This document shows, piece by piece, positions 32,530 to 42,200 of a DNA stretch of 64,000 bases (position 1 is the stretch's first letter; every line of letters begins with the position of its first letter). Below the pieces are notes generated by a model. The model searched no databases, was not told the DNA's origin, and worked only from the letters and a program-made list of their open reading frames with translations. Source of the DNA: Desulfobulbaceae bacterium BRH_c16a (GTDB taxonomy: Bacteria > Desulfobacterota > Desulfobulbia > Desulfobulbales > Desulfocapsaceae); contig LADS01000004.1 in NCBI GenBank assembly GCA_000961725.1, positions 248,001 through 312,000 of the forward strand. The letters run 5' to 3'. The position numbers were made by a program, and so were the translations under genes.

Positions 32530-34950
32530 ATGTTGATCAATAAATTCAAGCTGTTGATGTTGTCACTGTTGCTGTTGACAGTGGCGTTGACCTTTACCGC
32601 AGCCCTCAATGCCGCCTCCCTGAAGCGAGTGTACACCCGGGTGCTGACTGCCGAGTTTAATGTAGTTGGCGTCGATACGCAGATGAAAATTGAAAAAGCC
32701 GTTCGTTTTGGCAAACTGTTGGAAAAATTCATCGGTTTGAATCAATTGCTGACAAGCATGCAAAGCAGGCTGCCGGGGCTACGCGATGCCATGGTCGTTC
32801 TGCCTGACGGCACGCCGATATACAAGGAAGAGTCGACAAGCAATGCGGATCTCGTCGGCAAATCGGCTGCAGCCCACTACCTGGCAGTATTGCAGCAAAC
32901 CGGCAAACCGGCAAAGAATACCGAAATCGTCATGGAGACAGAAGACCACATTCACCTCCTGTTCCCGATCCATGACCAGCAGGACGATCTGAGCGGTATC
33001 ATGGTGCTGCGTTTTGCCAAAACCATGATCGACAGGAAAGTACATCAGGTGCTTCTGGAGCAGGCCGTGGTCCTGGCGTTCACCGCGGCAGCGGCGGCCC
33101 TGATTTTGGCCCTTTGCCTCTGGTTTTCGCCGGAGTATGACGAAAACGGCCGGCTTCTGCAAAGACATCCCTACTTATCGGTCATTGCCATCCTGCTGGC
33201 TGCCCAGGTGTTTTTCTCCATACACAGTGTCAATCTGTTTCGCAATGAAAACATTGCCGCCGTCCGTCAGCAAGCTCTCACCCAGGCATCGCTGACAGCC
33301 CATGACCTGGAACAGAAAATATTGAGCAAGGGTATTTCGATACACAGATTGAAGGGGATAGAGAAGCAGTTCACCGACATCATAGCAACCAATAACGATC
33401 TGGAATCCATGCAGATCCTTGCTCCAGACGGCAAGATTCTCAACATGGCCGATGGTCACGGCTCGGTTGCCGAATCAACCGTTGCGCAACTTTCGGCAGC
33501 GGCCCCGGGAACTGATTCCCTCTATGCAATCGATGTTACCCTGCGAGGCAAAGGGAACGAAAGCGCAGGTCAGGCTGGGGGGTATCTGCGAGTGAACCTT
33601 TCACGCAGCAGCATTAACGACAGAGTCAAGGAAGTTATCTATGACGGCTTGACCGTTGTGCTTCTTTCCTTGCTCTTTCTCCTCGAAATGAAATTTTTCC
33701 TCCTCTATTTCATGAAAAAGACCGGACACCAGGGCGATCGTCATGTAATCCGTATCGAGCCATATGCCTTCGCTCGGCCTGCCGCTTTTCTCTTTTTGTT
33801 TGCCTGGGCCATGCCGCTTTCATTCCTGCCCCTGAAAATGCAATTGCTTTACCAACCCATGGCGGGGCTCTCCAGGGATGTCGTACTTGGCCTGCCGATT
33901 TCAGCTGAAATGTTCTGTGCCCTGTTTACTGCACTCATCGCCGGCGGCTGGACGGACCGGCATGGCTGGCATGCTCCCTTCATCACCGGCATTCTCCTCT
34001 CGCTTACCGGCTGTTACCTTTCCGCGGTTGCCGAAAGCGGTATGGCATTCATCTTTTTTCGGGGGCTCACCGGCCTCGGCTACGGTTTAGCCTGGATGGC
34101 TATTCAAGGCTTCATTTTTCACAACAGCAACGAAACCAATCGTGCCCTGGGGTACTCGATGCTGGTTGCCGGCATCTTTGCCGGGCATATTTGCGGCACA
34201 GCGGTCGGGGCCATGCTCGCCGAGCGAGTGGGCTATGATATGGTTCTCCGGCTCTCTGCCGGCAGCATGGCGGCTTCTTTAGCCTTTGCCCTGGCTTTCA
34301 TGAATCCATATATGAAACGGCCGGTGGTCGCCCGGTCCGAACAGGACTTCCCCCTGATCGATATGGTCAAACTGCTGTGTAACAGGAATTTTCTCGCCAT
34401 TCTGTTCTTTTCGGTGGTTCCATTTTCCATCTGTCAGGTTGGCTTGCTCTACTATGCCGCCCCGCTCTATCTCAGAGAACAAGGCATCAGCCAATCGAGC
34501 ATCGGGCGGGTTCTGATGGTGTATGGTCTTTCGGTCATCTTCATTGCGCCTCTGCTGAGTCGACTGGTCGACCGCTCCCGGAAGAAATCTCTTTTTATCG
34601 TTTTTGGCGGCATTGTCGGCAGTTTTGGGCTGTTGTCCCTCTACTTCGTCTCAGGCCTTGCAGCCGTGCTGGTCGCGGTTTTTTCGCTGGGCCTTTCCAG
34701 CAGCCTCGCCGGCCCCGCACAACCTGCCTTGACTCTCAAAATCAAACTTACCCAAAGTGTCGGCACCAGCAGATCGATGAGCATTCAGCGGGCCGCCGAT
34801 AAATTGGGACAGATGGCGGGGCCGATCTTTGTCGGATTTCTCGTGGCCTCGGTTGGCCTGGAAAAAAGTGTCGCCTTCACCGGTTTGACCTTTCTGATAG
34901 CGACTGTCCTGTTTCTTCTCCTCTTTCGTGAGCAGAGAGATCGCAGCTGA
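32530..34950 (+). CDS. MFS permease fused to an N-terminal double extracytoplasmic sensor module
   Basis: The protein has 806 residues, twice the size of a normal MFS carrier. Helix 1 (about 5-27) is followed by an exported domain (30-170), a helix pair (about 178-235), a second exported domain (240-370) and a further helix. Both exported parts have Cache-like strands such as LRDAMVVLPDGTPIY and LESMQILAPDGKILNMADG. A complete 12-helix MFS unit starts near 410, with a motif-A-like AGGWTDRHGW (about 470). This arrangement suggests transport gated by, or signalling through, an external ligand. The spacing of GAGAGG to the ATG is tight. The GCS2-like gene starts 48 bp downstream. Confidence 0.85.
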   Translation: MLINKFKLLMLSLLLLTVALTFTAALNAASLKRVYTRVLTAEFNVVGVDTQMKIEKAVRFGKLLEKFIGLNQLLTSMQSRLPGLRDAMVVLPDGTPIYKEESTSNADLVGKSAAAHYLAVLQQTGKPAKNTEIVMETEDHIHLLFPIHDQQDDLSGIMVLRFAKTMIDRKVHQVLLEQAVVLAFTAAAAALILALCLWFSPEYDENGRLLQRHPYLSVIAILLAAQVFFSIHSVNLFRNENIAAVRQQALTQASLTAHDLEQKILSKGISIHRLKGIEKQFTDIIATNNDLESMQILAPDGKILNMADGHGSVAESTVAQLSAAAPGTDSLYAIDVTLRGKGNESAGQAGGYLRVNLSRSSINDRVKEVIYDGLTVVLLSLLFLLEMKFFLLYFMKKTGHQGDRHVIRIEPYAFARPAAFLFLFAWAMPLSFLPLKMQLLYQPMAGLSRDVVLGLPISAEMFCALFTALIAGGWTDRHGWHAPFITGILLSLTGCYLSAVAESGMAFIFFRGLTGLGYGLAWMAIQGFIFHNSNETNRALGYSMLVAGIFAGHICGTAVGAMLAERVGYDMVLRLSAGSMAASLAFALAFMNPYMKRPVVARSEQDFPLIDMVKLLCNRNFLAILFFSVVPFSICQVGLLYYAAPLYLREQGISQSSIGRVLMVYGLSVIFIAPLLSRLVDRSRKKSLFIVFGGIVGSFGLLSLYFVSGLAAVLVAVFSLGLSSSLAGPAQPALTLKIKLTQSVGTSRSMSIQRAADKLGQMAGPIFVGFLVASVGLEKSVAFTGLTFLIATVLFLLLFREQRDRS

Positions 34951-34998
34951 TACACTTCTGTTCCCCTGTTCTTTTCATCATCTTCTCTAGGAGCGCCA

Positions 34999-36510
34999 AT
35001 GGCTACATTGGGAGTCGAAATTGAAATGCCGGTAATCCGCAAAGAAACCGGCTCGCTGCATCTGGTTGACTCGTATTTTCGATCCCTCGAAAGAATTAAA
35101 CGGAACCAGGGAGAAGAGGCGTGTGTAACCCAGGTGGATGGCAGAGACCTTGCAGTACTCTCACCGGGTATCGTCAGCTCAGTCGATAATGGTTTCAACA
35201 ATCTTGAAAGTGCCATAGGTCCGATCCCCGATACGCCGAATAATCTTGAAATACTGAATCGGACGATTAACCGGGAACTGCACGACGTCATCACTGCCTT
35301 GGCCGATGAAAAGGCCACAATCCTCAATTTATCTCAACATCCGTCGACGGTGATCGATCAAAGCTATTATCTGTCGGCTCGTTCTCCAAAGCCCATTTAT
35401 GATTATTGGGTGCAATGTCGAAAGTGGAACCATATGGCGGGTATCGATGCCAAAGCCCATAACGGGCCGACCACCGGAGTCTCCTTTTTTGAGGCGATAG
35501 AAGGGCTCAATCTCCTTCTCGCCCTGAGCCCGGTGTTCATAGCGCTGTACGCCAACAGCCCGTTCGCCGGGGGACGGACCAATGGCATCAAGGAAAATCG
35601 TCTCACTTTATGGCCGTCCATGTTTAAACCGTCCCGCTTTGCCTGCGATCGTAAGCTGCACCGGATGCCGGACCGACCGTTTGCCGACCTCAAGGAGTAT
35701 TTCAACTGGATGTATGGACAAGGAACAAACATGCAGTGCATATTCGGCCAGGGAGGAAGCGACTACAAAAAGACCAGGGATCTTCTCTGTGTCAAGGGAC
35801 ATCCGGGGCTTATCGATTTCCTCAGAAAAGAGCGATGGCCCGTCAAAACATGGAACAATGGCAAAACCAGGGATTCCGGCTGTACCGTCCAACCGAACAT
35901 GCGCTATTTTGAGTTTCTACAGTTTTCCCATTTTCTCGATGTTCGGATCCGTTTCCAGTTTAAAGAGGAAACCCTGCCGGTCGAACTTTTTCTGGAGACC
36001 CTTGACAGTGACCGTCCACTGGAGGATGTCTTTGAAAACTATGCGCTGTCATCCTATCTTGAAGGACGTGCGGCCGGCACAAATTTTGCCGATCGGCAGT
36101 TGGTCGCCCTGAATGACCGGGACATTGCCCGTTCTGTCGTCATTTCGGTCAGTGCCCTGCAGCTGGGTCTTCTGCGAAATCGAGCCAAGGCATGGAAAAT
36201 AGTACAAAAGCATGGCTGGGCGGTTCTGTCGGGTTCGCGGGAGGCGGCAATCAGGGATGGTCTGCAGGGGACTCATGCCGGGGTATCGATACATCGATTG
36301 TGCCGGGAAGCTGTCGAAGCTGTGGCATCCGAACTGACGCTGGACGAACAGTGGATGCTCGCCTATCCGTTGCATGTACTCGACACCGGCGAAAACGGGG
36401 CCGACAGAGCCTTGGCAGCCTATGACCAGGCAAGCGGTTCACCGGCCGAGCGTCTGCAACGGGTGATCAGGCACAGACAGATAGTCGATCTGGCGCAGAG
36501 TGCTGCTTGA
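34999..36510 (+). CDS. glutamate-cysteine ligase-like (GCS2 family) carboxylate-amine ligase
   Basis: The protein has 503 residues. The N-terminal GVEIEMPV matches the G-x-E-x-E nucleotide/metal motif of glutamate-cysteine ligase-type enzymes. It continues with NLESAIGPIP and HNGPTTGVSFFEAIEGLNLL; CTVQPNMRYFEFLQFSHFLD falls where GCS2 enzymes have their acidic substrate loop. The fold activates a carboxylate by phosphorylation and joins it to an amine. Whether the product is gamma-glutamylcysteine or another dipeptide cannot be told; no gshB is adjacent. CTAGGAG lies 7 nt before the ATG. The neighbouring MFS permease may export or import its product or substrate. Confidence 0.8.
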   Translation: MATLGVEIEMPVIRKETGSLHLVDSYFRSLERIKRNQGEEACVTQVDGRDLAVLSPGIVSSVDNGFNNLESAIGPIPDTPNNLEILNRTINRELHDVITALADEKATILNLSQHPSTVIDQSYYLSARSPKPIYDYWVQCRKWNHMAGIDAKAHNGPTTGVSFFEAIEGLNLLLALSPVFIALYANSPFAGGRTNGIKENRLTLWPSMFKPSRFACDRKLHRMPDRPFADLKEYFNWMYGQGTNMQCIFGQGGSDYKKTRDLLCVKGHPGLIDFLRKERWPVKTWNNGKTRDSGCTVQPNMRYFEFLQFSHFLDVRIRFQFKEETLPVELFLETLDSDRPLEDVFENYALSSYLEGRAAGTNFADRQLVALNDRDIARSVVISVSALQLGLLRNRAKAWKIVQKHGWAVLSGSREAAIRDGLQGTHAGVSIHRLCREAVEAVASELTLDEQWMLAYPLHVLDTGENGADRALAAYDQASGSPAERLQRVIRHRQIVDLAQSAA

Positions 36511-36513
36511 AGA

Positions 36514-37692
36514 TCATTGCTTCTCTGATTTTTCTACCACACTTATTGTTTCGTAAATCTCATCCGAGGCCATCATGATATCCACGGGAGGATCGAAGCC
36601 GATGAGCTGAGCGGTTTTCAGGTTGAGGGCAATTTTGGGTGGTGCTTTCCAGATCTGCGTGATCTCGCGCGGCTTGGCGCCATTGAGGATTTTCCCCATG
36701 ACCTCCGCATGAAATTCCCCGACATATTTAAAATTGGCCTGAGAAATCGACATCAACACGCCATGCTGCACCTCATCCGAGCCTTTCATTGAGAAGCTCG
36801 GCACCTTGTTTTCAATGAGCGGTTTCATGATATTGGCGAGATTTGCAAGGGTAACGCCTCGATGGACGGTGAGGTATACGGCATCTACCTGGGAAGCAAT
36901 TTTCGTGTAGCATTCAGCGTTCTTTTCCTCCGCCACGCGCTTTTTGATGTTGCTGAACGGCGCTTCGCAGGAGACTATTTCGAAACCCCGTTCCCGGGCA
37001 ACTTTTTCCAGATCGTCAATGGCCGCGAATGTTCTGCCTTCCGGCGAATTTTCGTAGACGACTCCCAGTTTTTGAAAACCAACCATATCGTGAAAAAGGC
37101 GCATCTGCCGTTCGTATCTGTCCGGATCCACAACAGCATGGATATGGTCCCATCCGGAATCCTCGGCACTGGCAATTATCTTTGCAGCAATCGGATTGGA
37201 AGTTGATGCCACAATGGTTGGAATGTGGTTCTCATCGTTGGCGAGATCCTGTCCTGCCCAGGTCCCCATGGCAAAAATGAAATCGATATCAGCCTGTTCC
37301 TGCAATCTCTTGAGAAAAATCGGCTTGGTAGTCTGTCGACGAAAATCATCGTTGAAATCCGAAGTGTAGAAGGCATCGGCAACAAATTCAAGATAATCGG
37401 ACTTCACATTTTCGCTGAACCACTGCCAGAACGCACCATGATCCTTCATGTATTCGGGAAATTCTATCGGCTCAACCCAACCTTGTTTAATAAGGCCGGA
37501 GATCGTCGCTAAAAAAATAACCTGATAATCCGGATACGAGCCCCCCTCATAGTAGGCACATCGCCATTTTTTCCCCTGATTGAGCACCGGTGCCGCCGGG
37601 TATTGGTCTCCAGCCCCGGCCAGCACTGCTGCAGGCATGGCCAGCGCCACAGCCAGAAGCAGATGTAGTAACAGAGTATGCACTCGTATCAT
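36514..37692 (-). CDS. ABC-type periplasmic substrate-binding protein (ABC_sub_bind-like)
   Basis: The protein has 392 residues. A signal peptide (LLLHLLLAVALAMPAAVLAG) precedes a two-lobed binding-protein fold. IPTIVASTSNPIAAKIIASA and FQKLGVVYENSPEGRTFAAI are typical of the ABC_sub_bind (pfam04392) group. No ABC permease or ATPase gene is nearby, so it may donate ligand to a remote transporter or to a sensor such as the Cache-like MFS protein. GAGGA lies 9 nt before the ATG at 37692; a TTG two codons earlier is the alternative. It converges on the GCS2-like gene with a 3-bp gap. Confidence 0.85.
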   Translation of the reverse strand: MIRVHTLLLHLLLAVALAMPAAVLAGAGDQYPAAPVLNQGKKWRCAYYEGGSYPDYQVIFLATISGLIKQGWVEPIEFPEYMKDHGAFWQWFSENVKSDYLEFVADAFYTSDFNDDFRRQTTKPIFLKRLQEQADIDFIFAMGTWAGQDLANDENHIPTIVASTSNPIAAKIIASAEDSGWDHIHAVVDPDRYERQMRLFHDMVGFQKLGVVYENSPEGRTFAAIDDLEKVARERGFEIVSCEAPFSNIKKRVAEEKNAECYTKIASQVDAVYLTVHRGVTLANLANIMKPLIENKVPSFSMKGSDEVQHGVLMSISQANFKYVGEFHAEVMGKILNGAKPREITQIWKAPPKIALNLKTAQLIGFDPPVDIMMASDEIYETISVVEKSEKQ

Positions 37693-38021
37693 TGTCAATT
37701 TTCCTCAAGTCGAGATGAGTGGCGACTGGAACCGATGGCTCCCTAAGACATCAGCATGTATCATAGTGCAAAAGTCGCCTTAAATACAAGATGATGTCCT
37801 CGCAAAAATCATTCGGCCGATGTTTTCTTCGCCCTGCCGAACAGAAAATCCGAAAAGGCTGATTGGATTTCGACAGGACTTGTCAAGGGAGCATGATATG
37901 CCTAACTTGAATATCAGAAAGGAGGGAAACATTGACAGGCCGGAAACACGATGCAGGAGAAATTGCCATCCCGCAATCATCCTTCGAATAATAGCCGAAT
38001 CTGGAAAATGGAGGAATTGCT
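37693..38021. other. 329-bp gap without a firm gene
   Basis: This gap lies between two divergent genes and must hold their promoters. A 45-codon frame (37898-38035, MPNLNIRKEG start, GGGAG 7 nt upstream) is possible, but overlaps the next gene and looks weak. The string ATGCAGGAGAAATTG at 37954 recurs at the start of the phosphoribosyltransferase gene (38459). Confidence 0.5.
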
Positions 38022-38267
38022 ATGCCGGACAATAGAATCAAAGATGAGGAACGGTACCGAGCTCTCCGGGATAAAGGCATGAGCAAGGAAAAGGCTGCCC
38101 GAATCGCCAACACCCCCCGAAAAAAGTCGGCAAAAAAGGGTGGCGAAGCAAAAAAATATGAGAAGTGGAGCAAATCGGAACTGTATGACAAGGCCGGTGA
38201 AGTAGGCATCAAAGGCCGTTCAAAAATGAACAAGGATGAGCTGATCGATGCCTTGCGCAATCACTGA
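38022..38267 (+). CDS. small basic protein with Rho-N/SAP-like C-terminal motif
   Basis: The protein has 81 residues. An N-terminal EERYRALRDKGMSKEKAARI segment and a Lys-rich linker (RKKSAKKGGEAKK) lead to a C-terminal helix-extended-helix, WSKSELYDKAGEVGIKGRSK followed by MNKDELIDAL, typical of Rho N-terminal/SAP-like nucleic-acid-binding domains. Proteins of this layout occur in many bacteria, often stress-related, without known function. GGAGG lies 7 nt before the ATG. Its last codons form the left part of a direct repeat seen again at 39159. Confidence 0.82.
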   Translation: MPDNRIKDEERYRALRDKGMSKEKAARIANTPRKKSAKKGGEAKKYEKWSKSELYDKAGEVGIKGRSKMNKDELIDALRNH

Positions 38268-38299
38268 TCTATTTTTTGGCGTGATCACAGGCAACCAGC
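38247..38299. repeat. imperfect direct repeat, left copy, with RND-pump tail remnant
   Basis: CGATGCCTTGCGCAATCACT continues through TTTTGGCGTGATCACAGGCA to 38299 and matches 39159-39214 with a few changes. On the minus strand it can be read LVACDHAKK-stop, like the real C-terminus LVARDHAKNK-stop of the RND pump gene at 39181. It is therefore a degraded duplicate of that gene's end. Confidence 0.7.
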
Positions 38300-38458
38300 T
38301 TATTTCCACACATCTTCCCATGGTCCGAAATCTGCTTCTACAACAGTGAATTGATCGGCAGAATCGCCCACAAAGATACTTTCAACTGTTTCAACCAGGG
38401 TGCATTGGCGTCGCTGTCACCGTCGAGCACAGCTGTTCGGATGCAGGGAGGAAACAGC

Positions 38459-39151
38459 ATGCAGGAGAAATTGATCGACGCTCCCCAATTCAGAAACAGA
38501 CACCTGGTGTTTCAGAGCAGGAAGGATGCCGGCAGGTTTCTGGCTTCGATGATGGACAGCTACAGGGATCACCCCGAAACCATGATTCTCGCCATCCCTT
38601 CGGGAGGCGTGCCGGTGGGGTTGGAACTTGCCCGAAACCTTTCCCTGCCCATGGACCTGATCATAACCCGTAAGATTCAGATCCCCGGCAACAGCGAGGC
38701 CGGATTTGGCGCCATGACCATGTCCGGCAAGGCGTTTATCAATCGGGAACTGCTTGACATGCTGCGGTTGAGCGACGCAGTGGTCGATAAACAGATGGAA
38801 AAAGTCCGGCTGGAACTTGATCTACGCAATGCCAGGTTCAGAAACAATAAGCCGTTTCCGAATCTTGAAGGTCTGTCGGTGATCCTGGTTGACGACGGTC
38901 TGGCTTCCGGCTTCACCATGCTCGCCGCTATAGACATGGCAAAAAGCCAGGGTGCCGCGCAAATTATCGTGGCGGTTCCCACTTCGCCGCTCTCTTCCAT
39001 TGTCCGGATTCAAGACAGGGTCGATAAGATTTTCTGCGCCAATGTTCAGGATTACGGTTCTTTTGCCGTGGCGGCTGCATACAGGTCCTGGCGGGATCTT
39101 GAACCGGAAGAGGTCGTTGAAATGCTGCGGCAGGCAGGTCTCTGCGAATAA
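38459..39151 (+). CDS. phosphoribosyltransferase-family protein
   Basis: The protein has 230 residues. The PRPP-binding loop is visible as VILVDDGLASGFTMLAAIDM. LAIPSGGVPVGLELARNLSL near the N-terminus and ITRKIQIPGNSEAGFGAMTM match the stand-alone phosphoribosyltransferase-like proteins often found in stress or dormancy clusters. The base substrate is unknown. The start is ATG at 38459, with GGGAGGA 7 nt upstream; the longer frame from 38351 lacks a ribosome site. The gene is flanked by imperfect direct repeats of about 55 bp, suggesting it arrived by duplication or insertion. Confidence 0.88.
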   Translation: MQEKLIDAPQFRNRHLVFQSRKDAGRFLASMMDSYRDHPETMILAIPSGGVPVGLELARNLSLPMDLIITRKIQIPGNSEAGFGAMTMSGKAFINRELLDMLRLSDAVVDKQMEKVRLELDLRNARFRNNKPFPNLEGLSVILVDDGLASGFTMLAAIDMAKSQGAAQIIVAVPTSPLSSIVRIQDRVDKIFCANVQDYGSFAVAAAYRSWRDLEPEEVVEMLRQAGLCE

Positions 39152-39158
39152 GGATGAT

Positions 39159-39214
39159 CGATGCCTGCAAAATCACCGAGCTATTTATTTTTGGCGTGAT
39201 CTCGGGCAACCAGC
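39159..39214. repeat. imperfect direct repeat, right copy
   Basis: It begins CGATGCCTGCAAAATCACCG and runs through the true 3' end of the RND pump gene. It lies in the same orientation as 38247-38299, with the phosphoribosyltransferase gene in between. Confidence 0.7.
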
Positions 39215-42200
39215 ATGTAGATGGAAGGAACGACAAAGAGGGTAAAAAGGGTGCCGATGGCCATGCCGCCGACCAGGGTCAGGCCGATAGAGTTCCGGGC
39301 GGCGGCACCGGCGCCACTGACCAAAGTCAGCGGGAAATGGCCGGCTATGGTGGCCGCGCTGGTCATCAGTATCGGCCGCAGGCGGGTCAGAGAGGCTTCG
39401 TGCACGGCATCGAGCTTGCTGTGCCCCTGCTCCTGCAGTCTGTTGGCGAATTCGACGACCAGAATCCCGTTTTTCGAGACCAGTCCGACCAGGGTAACCA
39501 TGCCGACCTGGGAATAGATGTTGAGGGTGGTAGTCCAGCCCTCGGTCCAGAAGGCGACGCTCGGATCCGGCATCTTCAGGAAGGAAAAGAGCAGTGCGCC
39601 GAACATGGCCAGCGGCACCGAACCGGCAAGAATGACGAAGGGATCCCGGAAGCTGTTGAACTGTGCCGCCAACACCAGGAAGATAAGGATGATGGCAAAC
39701 AGGAAGGTCGGCAGGAACTGATTGCCCTCGACCCGCAGCTGGCGCGACTCCCCGGTATAGTCGATCACGTAGCCCTCGGGCAGGATTTTACCCGCTTCGT
39801 CTTCGAGAAAACGCAGCGCCTCGTCCAGCGGGCGGACGGCGACGCCGCTCAGCTTGACCGCGTTCAGCTGCTGCAGCCTGTTCAGCGAGCGCGGTACGAC
39901 GGTGTCGCGGATGGTGGCGACGGTGGCAAGGGACACCAGCCGGCCGTCCCGTCCCTCGATATAGATATTTTTCAACTGCTCGGGGTTGAGACGGTCGATT
40001 CTCTGGATCTGGGGGATCACCTTGTAGCTGCGTCCGGCGATATCGAAGCGGTTGACAAAATCGCCGCCTGCCATCGATCCGACGTCTGCAGCCACCTGTT
40101 GCAGATTGAGGCCGAGATCGGCCACCTTGTTGCGGTCGATGACGAACTCGGACTGCGGCTGGTCGATCTTGACGTCAATCAGCAGCGGAAAAGCGAACAT
40201 CCCGCTTGCCATCGACTTTGCCTGCAGCTGCCCGGCAAATTCCAGGATCCGTTCCTGATCCGCCGTCGAGGCAATAACAAATTCCAAGGGAAAATCGCTG
40301 CCGCCCGGCAACGCCGGCGGCAAAACCGGGAAGATCTGAATGCCGGTTATGCCCTGCAGCCGCTGCTGCACCTCCGGCAGGATCTGGTGGATGGTGCGGT
40401 CGCGCTCGTCCCACGGCTTGGTCACCATGCCGCCGAAACCCGAATTCGGAAAGGTAATCTGGAAGGTGAATTCGGTTTCCGGCACGCTGAAAAAAATCCG
40501 GTTCACCTCAGCTGCATAGCGGCTGTTCTGGTCGAGCGTTGAGTTGGCGGCGGCGTCGATGATGCCGAAGATTACCCCCTGGTCTTCGGTGGGGGCCAGT
40601 TCCTTGGGGGACATGAGGAACATCGGAATGGTAAGCAGACTCACCACCGCCCAGACCAGGTAGACGGCCGGACGGCTTCTCAGGGTGGCGGCGAGAAGCC
40701 GGCCATAGAATCGACGCAGCCTTGCGAAGTCACGGGAAATGCGCCCGGCAAGACCTCGCTCCTCGAGCCCCGGCTTGAGGAGCACGGCCGACATCATCGG
40801 CGACAGGGTCAGCGCAACGATGCCGGAAATGGTGACGGCGCCTGCCAGAGTGAAGGCGAATTCACGGAAAAGCGAGCCGGTAAGTCCGCCCTGCAGGCCG
40901 ATGGGGGCGTACACCGCAGCCAGGGTGACGGTCATGGCGACAATCGGCCCGACCAGCTCGCGGGCGCCGAGCAGGGCCGCCTGGAACGGCTTTTCTCCCA
41001 GCCTGATGTGGCGTTCGACGTTCTCCACCACGACAATGGCGTCATCGACCACCAGGCCGACGGAGAGGACGATAGCCAGGAGAGTCAAAAGGTTGATGGT
41101 GAAGCCGAAGACCTGCATCAAAAAGACCGCACCGATCAGCGACAGGGGGATGGCCACCACCGGGATGATCACCGAGCGGAGGGTCCCAAGGAAGAGAAAG
41201 ATGACCACGACCACGATGAGCAGGGTGTCGCCCAGGGTCTTGAGCACTTCGCGAATGGCATTGGTGATATAGTTGGTGGCGTCATAGGCAACCTGCGCCT
41301 CCATTCCCGACGGCAGGTCCTGTCGAATCGCCTGCATCTCCCTGGTCACCCGCTGGATGACATCGACCGAGTTGGCATTGGGCAGGGCCCAGACGCCGAT
41401 GAACACCGCGGTCTGCCCGGAAAACCGCACTTCGCTTTCGTAATCCTCCGCGCCAAGCTCCACTTCGGCAATATCGCCCAGGCGGATAATCGCGCCATCC
41501 TGCTGACGGACGACCAGCCGTTTGAATTCCTCCACACTGCTCAGGTTGGTGTTGGCGGTGAGATTGATCTGGGTGAGCGAGCCTTTGGTCCGGCCGAGGG
41601 CGGCGAGATAGTTGTTGGCGGCCAGGGCCTGCCGAACCTGGACCGGGCTGATGTGGTAGGCGGCCATGCGGTCGGGCTTCAGCCAGAGGCGCATGGCGAA
41701 GGTGCGTGCCCCGAGGATGTCGGCCCGCTGCACCCCTTCCAGGGCCGACAGACGCGGCTGTACCACTCGCACCAGGTAATCGGTGATTTCGTTCTGCCGC
41801 AGGAGGTCCGAGGTAAAGCTGAGGTAGGCCGAGGCGAATTGGCTGTCGGCGGACTCGATGTTGATCACCGGCACTTCCGCTTCCGGCGGCAGATCGCGGC
41901 GAACCTGATCGACCTTGGAGCTGATTTCCGCCAGGGCCTTGGTGGCTTCGTAATTGAGCTTCAAGCGGACGTTGATGGTCGAAACACCGAGGGCGCTCTG
42001 CGACTCGATGTAATCGATGCCGTCGGCGGCGGCAATCGCCCGCTCCAGCGGCGTGGTGATGAAGCCGCGCACCAGCTCGGCGCTGGCGCCGACATACACG
42101 GTGGTGACGGTGACCGTCGCGTTCTCGCTGCGCGGATACTGGCGGACATTGAGGGAGCGGACTGCCTGCAGGCCGGTGATCAGAATCACCAGGCTGACAA

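Noticed and set aside
37898..38035. Small frame of 45 codons before the SAP-like gene
   Set aside because: A ribosome site is present, but the frame overlaps the next gene's start and the translation is Arg/Cys-rich and not convincing.
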